A stretch of 37,974 bases of DNA from Trichocoleus sp. GTDB taxonomy: Bacteria > Cyanobacteriota > Cyanobacteriia > Elainellales > Elainellaceae. The translations under genes were made by a program, and so were the position numbers. Every line of letters begins with the position of its first letter. The first letter of the stretch is position 1. The DNA is taken from contig DATNQD010000060.1 of assembly GCA_036702865.1 (NCBI GenBank), positions 1 to 37,974 of the forward strand, written 5' to 3'. Under the pieces are notes generated by a model. It saw nothing but the letters and a program-made list of their open reading frames with translations. It was not told the DNA's origin and searched no databases. Shown one piece after another: positions 34,071 to 37,974 of this stretch.

Positions 34071-34850
34071 ATGAATCCCATTCGTACTGCTGTTATCGCC
34101 AGTAATGTCTTTCGTGAAGTGATTCGCGATCGTGCCCTTTATTTGATTGGCTTTTTTGCAATTTTGATCGTTGCTGCCAGTGCACTGCTGCCAGAAGTTG
34201 CTGCCAGTCTGGAAAACAAGATTATTTTGGATGTTGGCTTAGCTGCGATCGGGATTTTAGGGCTGCTGATTGCAGTCTTTGTTGGCACTGGACTGGTGAA
34301 CAAGGAAATTGAAAAGCGCACCGTCTATGTGATGATTGCCAAGCCAATCAGCCGGGCTGAATTTATTGTCGGCAAACATTTAGGGCTTTCAGCTGTGTTG
34401 GCAGTGCTGGTTGCGGCAATGACGCTGATTTACTTAGGGGTGCTGCAAGTTCAGCAGATTCCCTTTCCGCTCAGCAGTATTTTGATTGCCGAATTCTTTC
34501 AGCTTCTCGAACTCTCGCTGATTACAGCCGTAGCAATTTTATTTGGCGTGTTTACGAGTTCCCTGCTGGCAACCCTGCTGACGATCGCCATCTATTTTAT
34601 GGGGCATTTCAGCCGCGATTTGGTGGCGCTTGGCGCACTGTCGAAAGATCCACAAGTCCAGCGGATTGCAGATAGCATCTATCTCGTTCTGCCTGACCTA
34701 TCGCGACTAAACCTGAAAAATCAAGCAGTCTATGGTACAGATCTCCTGCCCCAGCCTAATGAATTATTAGGAGACGCTGCTTATGGACTGGTGTACATTG
34801 TGCTGCTTTTAGCGATCGCCACCCTCGTTTTCTCGCGGCGCGAATTTTAG
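34071..34850 (+). CDS. fraE: ABC-2 type permease, filament integrity protein FraE
   Basis: A 259-residue membrane protein with about six helices and the ABC-2 pattern: FREVIRDRALYLIGFFAILI, GTGLVNKEIEKRTVYVMIAKPISRAEFIVGKHLG and a C-terminal YIVLLLAIATLVFSRREF. It lies third after fraC and fraD, as fraE does in Anabaena (about 260 residues). FraE is an ABC transporter permease needed for long filaments and heterocyst function; its ATPase is encoded elsewhere. The 185-base gap after fraD suggests a separate or weaker coupling than fraC-fraD. Its TAG stop abuts the gatC stop with no spacer. Confidence 0.88.
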   Translation: MNPIRTAVIASNVFREVIRDRALYLIGFFAILIVAASALLPEVAASLENKIILDVGLAAIGILGLLIAVFVGTGLVNKEIEKRTVYVMIAKPISRAEFIVGKHLGLSAVLAVLVAAMTLIYLGVLQVQQIPFPLSSILIAEFFQLLELSLITAVAILFGVFTSSLLATLLTIAIYFMGHFSRDLVALGALSKDPQVQRIADSIYLVLPDLSRLNLKNQAVYGTDLLPQPNELLGDAAYGLVYIVLLLAIATLVFSRREF

Positions 34851-35159
34851 CTAGTCTCCGCCTCCCATAATTTGAGGCACTTTGAAGAACTCGCCTTGCA
34901 GAGAATCTTCCCGATCAGGCGCATTGTCGAGGATCTGATCTCGCTCTGGATAAGGCTGTAGATGATCGGCGCGAGTCACATTAACCACATCGATCGCCCT
35001 TGCCGTTGGCGGCACTTCACTGGTATCTAGCTCGCTCAACTGCTGAAAATATTCCAGAATGCTGCTCAACTGGGTCGTAAACTGCTCTTCCTCAGCTTCT
35101 GTAAGTTGGAGCCGGGCAAGATTTGCGACTTTATGAACTTGGCTGCGATCGATCATCAT
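34851..35159 (-). CDS. gatC: Asp-tRNA(Asn)/Glu-tRNA(Gln) amidotransferase subunit C
   Basis: A 102-residue GatC, the small subunit that stabilises GatAB during transamidation of mischarged tRNA. Diagnostic text includes HKVANLARLQLTEAEEEQFTTQLSSILEYFQQLSELD, then RADHLQPYPERDQILDNAPDRE and the C-terminal FFKVPQIMG. Length is typical. The start is MM at 35159 or 35156. It is convergent with fraE and their stop codons are adjacent (TAG|CTA). gatA and gatB are not nearby, as is common in cyanobacteria. Confidence 0.95.
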   Translation of the reverse strand: MMIDRSQVHKVANLARLQLTEAEEEQFTTQLSSILEYFQQLSELDTSEVPPTARAIDVVNVTRADHLQPYPERDQILDNAPDREDSLQGEFFKVPQIMGGGD

Positions 35160-35266
35160 GGCTGGTGTCGAAGTGTCAGGGTTGAAGTGAAATGTAGTTT
35201 AGCCCCCAATCTTGATCAGGCTGAGGGCTAGTAATGATGCTTATCATTTTAGGCAGCAAGGTGGCT

Positions 35267-35788
35267 TTAGAAGAAAACATCGAGCTTGGCGCGCCCGGTT
35301 GTTTTAAGCCAGTTTTGCGCCTCAATGTAGTTGTTGGGTGCAACGCGAATGGCGCGCTGCCAATAATCAGCAGCCTGGTCAAAATACTGGTCGGCTTTGT
35401 CTGCGTCTCCGGCTTCTTGTGCTTGCTCTCCCAAATAGTGATAGAGAACGGCAACATTATTTAATGCCTGAGGCATTTTGGGGTTCTGTTCCAGGGCTTC
35501 GTGGTAAAGCTCCAGGGCGCGATCGTGCTCTCCGTTGCTCGCGAAAATTAAACCCATGTTGTAGAGAACATAGCTGCGATCGTAGGGATCTTCTTCGAGT
35601 TTCAGGGCTTCCTCGTAGTTTGCCATTGCTTCTGCATATTCGCCATCCGCCTGGGCAGACATCCCATCCCGATAGTAGGCGAAGGCTTCTTTTGCCTTAT
35701 AGCTCGCTGGCAGCATCTTTAAGATCATGTCTGCCATGACCGTAAAGGTCTTATCAATAAAGTTATCGTTGCGTTGAGATCTGGGCAT
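35267..35788 (-). CDS. ycf3: Photosystem I assembly protein Ycf3
   Basis: A 173-residue thylakoid-associated tetratricopeptide protein, the exact usual length. [27 protein letters not shown] is the conserved N terminus. Three TPR units follow, with signatures [42 protein letters not shown] and [19 protein letters not shown]. Ycf3 chaperones PsaA/PsaB into photosystem I. It lies 107 bases upstream of gatC on the same strand; the start is the ATG at 35788. Confidence 0.97.
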   Translation of the reverse strand: MPRSQRNDNFIDKTFTVMADMILKMLPASYKAKEAFAYYRDGMSAQADGEYAEAMANYEEALKLEEDPYDRSYVLYNMGLIFASNGEHDRALELYHEALEQNPKMPQALNNVAVLYHYLGEQAQEAGDADKADQYFDQAADYWQRAIRVAPNNYIEAQNWLKTTGRAKLDVFF

Positions 35789-36152
35789 AGTTGCCTCGAT
35801 GCATTAGGTTACTAAACGACGGAAATTAAAGCTGAGATGAAAGCAGCATTCCTCCCTAGAATAGCTTGTCCGTTGCTGAAAATGCCGCTGACTTGTTTGA
35901 GAATTTGCTGGGGTTCGATCGGCAACAGGGTACTTAAACCAACTAATTTGTGATGCAAATCAGACAGCTTGTTGTTTTGAGTTACGTAAAGCGGCTGTTT
36001 CGATCAACAAAGGCAAGCTGAGGAGATCACGGAGGACAACCCCTTTAAGTCACGCGATCGCTCCTGGGAAAACCACATACTAAGGTTTATCTTCCTAGCT
36101 TTCTCGCAAGCCACTTCTAAAGCTAATGCCTTACTTTTCCCATTCTGGTCGT

Positions 36153-36182
36153 TCTGATTTTCTCAAGTCTGATTTTCTCAAG
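36153..36182. repeat. 15-bp perfect tandem repeat
   Basis: TCTGATTTTCTCAAG at 36153-36167 and 36168-36182. Confidence 0.9.
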
Positions 36183-36390
36183 AATGTTGTTGTTTTTGCG
36201 GATGGCTCTGTTACCTGGACAAGTGATTGCTCTGAACCTGTTGTCTCACAACCTGTGCCCCAACCCAAGACAATGACGCGATCGATCTCATGCTTGGCAA
36301 TGCCAAAACAGATAGTGACGATTACAACAACAGTTCAAATTTCAGCAGTTTAAAGCCTATTATTGCTGCAACTAACCCTAACCATGCAAA

Positions 36391-36413
36391 AAGCGCCCCA
36401 ATTGCAGGCGCTT
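36391..36413 (-). terminator. Intrinsic-terminator-like hairpin
   Basis: AAGCGCC (36391-36397) and GGCGCTT (36407-36413) form a 7-bp stem with a 9-base loop. A T-run (GGCGCTTTTTGC) follows on the minus strand only. It may stop leftward transcription leaving the putative transposon end. Confidence 0.5.
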
Positions 36414-36503
36414 CTTAACTTCTAGCTTTTCAGCTTCTAATTGTCCATTAAAGAATTGATTTCCAGTTTAAAGAATTATTTTCACTTTTAGTGCTAAATC
36501 TAT

Positions 36504-36549
36504 AAACAGCCTCAAAAGCTTGCTGCATAAATATTCGAGGCTGTTTTTT
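36504..36549 (+). terminator. Strong intrinsic terminator inside the putative transposon end
   Basis: AAACAGCCTC (36504-36513) pairs perfectly with GAGGCTGTTT (36537-36546), with a 23-base loop and a run of six T (36544-36549). No plus-strand gene ends nearby, so it may block transcription entering the element. Confidence 0.65.
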
Positions 36550-36550
36550 G

Positions 36551-36579
36551 TTGATTTACTCTCTAGGCAATCTTTAAAT
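36551..36579 (+). promoter_or_regulatory. Possible tnsB promoter overlapping the 21-bp repeat
   Basis: TTGATT (36551-36556), 17 bases, TTAAAT (36574-36579). The -10 lies within the first 21-bp repeat, so repeat-binding protein would compete with polymerase. Confidence 0.35.
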
Positions 36580-36661
36580 CGAACTACTTCACAAATTTTT
36601 AATTGCCCTTTATTCTTTAAATCGAACTACTTCATTTTTAATTTACCTCAGAAAAGCCGTC

Positions 36662-37837
36662 ATGTCCATATCCAATTCCTCGGAAACTTGCTTTCCTTCA
36701 GAAGGTTCAGAACTGGAACAGGCGCAACAGGGTAGCTCGCCTATCCTTCTTAATGAGGTTTCACCAGGGGTTCAGCAGAAAATCGATCTCATTGATGTCA
36801 TCCTTCAAGCACCTAACAGGAAAGCTCGAAGGGAAGCCATTCTTCATGCAGCCAAGACATTGGGCAAGACGACTCGTACTATCCGCTCAATGATGAAGAA
36901 GGTTGAGAAGGAAGGGGTTGCAACGCTTGGGGTTGGTCGCAAAGACAATGGGCAGTTTCGCATCTCTGACCAATGGTTCAGATTCATTCTAGAAACTTAC
37001 GAGTGGGGACAACGAGAGGGCTCTCGCATCAATAAAAATGGGGTTTATGTTCATTTAGCCGCTTTGGCATCTCAAGGAGAAGCATTACGAGATAAAAACT
37101 ATGCCAATCGCTTCAAGGGCTATTCTGAAGTGCTTGAGGATTTAATTGCAGGAAAACATCCCTCTCATGTAACTGTTTACAAGGTTATTAAGTTTCAGCT
37201 TGAGCAGCAAGAGAGAAAGGTGCGTCATCCAGGTTCGCCTGCTGAACGACAAGTTATCCAAACCACTGAAGGAATTATAGAACTGACTCATAGCAACCAA
37301 GTTTGGCAGTGTGACCATACTAAACTCGACGTTTTGCTAGTCGATGACGACGGAGAATTAATTTTGCAGTTAGACGACAAAGAGGAGGAGATTATCGGTC
37401 GTCCTTTCTTAACCTTGATTATGGATAGTTATTCGGGGTGTATCGCAGGGTTTCATGTGGGCTTTGAAGCAGCAGGCTCTCATGAAGTAGGTTTAGCCTT
37501 GCGTCATGCCATGTTGCCCAAGCTCTATGGACCAGAATACAAACTTCAGAAGGAGTGGAATGTTTTTGGTGTGCCAGGGCATTGGTTAACCGATCGCGCC
37601 AAAGAGTTCAAGTCTAATCACTTGAAGCAGATTTCAATACAGGTAGGCTTCAAGCGGCGCTTGAGGGCTTTTCCATCAGCAGGCGGACTAATCGAATCTA
37701 TTTTTGACAAGATTAATAAGGAAGTACTATCTCATCTTCCAGGCTATACGGGGTCGAATGTAGCAGGACGACCTACAGATGCTGAAAAGCACGCATCTCT
37801 AACATTAGACGAGCTAGAGAAGATGTTGGTGAGCTAA
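36662..37837 (+). CDS. tnsB: TnsB-like Mu-type DDE transposase, 3'-truncated
   Basis: 391 residues versus about 580 for TnsB of type V-K CRISPR-associated transposons. Order: disordered N terminus; helix-turn-helix region about 41-90 (KARREAILHAAKTLGKTTRTI); second DNA-binding region about 100-190; RNase-H-like domain with NQVWQCDHTKLDVLLVD (Asp218), LIMDSYSGCIAGFHVGFEA, HWLTDRAKEFKSNHL (Asp311) and GGLIESIF (Glu345). The stretch LSHLPGYTGSNVAGRPTDAE is very close to CAST TnsB as I recall it. An acidic insertion (LDDKEEE) lengthens the loop after Asp218. The frame stops two codons after LEKMLV, where homologues continue into the C-terminal barrel and TnsC-contact region. An IS4-type transposase end abuts there. 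Likely inactive unless complemented; tnsC, tniQ and any cas12k are not in the window. Confidence 0.85.
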   Translation: MSISNSSETCFPSEGSELEQAQQGSSPILLNEVSPGVQQKIDLIDVILQAPNRKARREAILHAAKTLGKTTRTIRSMMKKVEKEGVATLGVGRKDNGQFRISDQWFRFILETYEWGQREGSRINKNGVYVHLAALASQGEALRDKNYANRFKGYSEVLEDLIAGKHPSHVTVYKVIKFQLEQQERKVRHPGSPAERQVIQTTEGIIELTHSNQVWQCDHTKLDVLLVDDDGELILQLDDKEEEIIGRPFLTLIMDSYSGCIAGFHVGFEAAGSHEVGLALRHAMLPKLYGPEYKLQKEWNVFGVPGHWLTDRAKEFKSNHLKQISIQVGFKRRLRAFPSAGGLIESIFDKINKEVLSHLPGYTGSNVAGRPTDAEKHASLTLDELEKMLVS

Positions 37838-37974
37838 GTACAGGACAAAAATTGCAGAACGTGGAAAAACTCATCGGCGAACACCTCCAGATTCAGTAGT
37901 ATTTGACGCAGGTGGTCGAAACCATAGCGAAAGATACTCTTGGCTCTACGTCCATGTTTTTTGATTGGAATTGT
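37834..37974 (-). CDS. IS4-type transposase, C-terminal fragment (runs off the window)
   Basis: The reverse strand is open from the window edge to TAG at 37834-37836, encoding 46 residues: IKKHGRRAKSIFRYGFD, then HLRQILLNLEVFADEFFHVL and QFLSCT. This matches the C terminus of cyanobacterial IS4-like transposases by recollection. Its stop overlaps the end of the truncated tnsB frame, so the element terminus must lie within a few bases of 37832. This implies insertion of the IS into tnsB. Confidence 0.7.
   Translation of the reverse strand, partial: TIPIKKHGRRAKSIFRYGFDHLRQILLNLEVFADEFFHVLQFLSCT

Larger units (their letters stand above)
35789..36442. other. Gap between ycf3 and the transposon-like region
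   Basis: No supported gene. A plus-strand 75-codon frame (36126-36353) is doubtful; its only feature is an in-frame doubling SDFLK-SDFLK from a 15-bp tandem repeat (36153-36182). A hairpin lies at 36391-36413. No tRNA was recognised next to the putative transposon end. Confidence 0.4.
36443..36661. mobile_element. Candidate left end of a Tn7/CAST-like transposon
   Basis: Directly upstream of tnsB lie two pairs of related direct repeats. TTAAAGAATT occurs at 36448-36457 and 36468-36477 (20-bp period). A perfect 21-bp unit, TTTAAATCGAACTACTTC core, is at 36571-36591 and 36614-36634. The two types share a TTTAAA..GAA.TA..T pattern, as expected of degenerate TnsB-binding sites. TGTC at 36443 could be the terminal TGT of the element. 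The boundary is not proven. Confidence 0.5.

Noticed and set aside
36126-36353. 75-codon plus-strand ORF between ycf3 and the transposon end
   Set aside because: No Shine-Dalgarno, internal 15-bp tandem duplication, Ser/Thr/Val-rich C-terminal half and no family resemblance; reported only as part of the gap.
36290-36442. A tRNA gene beside the putative transposon end, the usual target of type V-K elements
   Set aside because: No cloverleaf or T-loop pattern could be found on either strand; the nearest structure is a simple hairpin at 36391-36413.
36571-36634. Two identical 21-bp repeats 43 bp apart as a mini CRISPR array
   Set aside because: Only two copies, no dyad typical of type V repeats, AT-rich, and they sit directly in the tnsB promoter region with related degenerate copies upstream; transposon-end sites fit better.

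Overview
The window is chromosomal DNA of a filamentous cyanobacterium, probably a non-heterocystous Leptolyngbya/Oscillatoriales-type organism (inference). The evidence is psbA (photosystem II D1), ycf3 (photosystem I assembly), a fraC-fraD-fraE filament-integrity cluster, a DUF3155 gene, a Hik2/CSK-like kinase, and many GCGATCGC-type (HIP1) octamers.

Layout. 1-4025: the 5' part of psbA (minus strand), an alpha/beta hydrolase, a secreted barrel-like protein and a sugar-nucleotide epimerase. 4190-15986: a minus-strand sulfur-scavenging island. It has two SsuA-type binding lipoproteins, two permeases, two ATPases, SsuD and SsuE, an SfnB/DszC-like flavin monooxygenase, a class-V aminotransferase (cysteine-desulfurase-like but apparently lacking the catalytic Cys) and a YdhS-like FAD/NAD(P) protein. 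A divergent Crp-family regulator (16264-17046), preceded by a perfect 19-bp palindrome, is a candidate controller. 17209-17823: a TMEM175-like channel. 17848-23182 (minus): a MarR, HlyD/EmrA, EntS-like MFS, EmrB-like DHA2 efflux cluster with an unlisted 40-residue ORF at its end. 23524-25961: small hypotheticals and the sensor kinase. 26415-29505: DUF3155, an Eis-like acetyltransferase and a tandem CobO-type ATP:corrinoid adenosyltransferase. 30168-31616: a PepSY membrane protein. 32263-35788: fraC, fraD, fraE, then gatC and ycf3 on the opposite strand.

The right edge is mobile DNA. A TnsB transposase of the Tn7/CRISPR-associated-transposon type keeps its D218/D311/E345 catalytic triad but stops at residue 391. 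The 3' end of a minus-strand IS4-type transposase lies immediately beyond. Upstream of tnsB, 36443-36661 looks like a transposon left end: two pairs of related direct repeats flank a strong intrinsic terminator. No cas gene or CRISPR array is visible, so the element type remains open.

Other unexplained structure: a two-copy 46-bp repeat with a compensated stem (26845-26936), a TGTA-N8-TACA palindrome (NtcA consensus) just downstream of the DUF3155 promoter, a MITE-like 157-bp segment (29607-29763), and short tandem duplications straddling three different stop codons. I recognised no rRNA, tRNA or CRISPR array.
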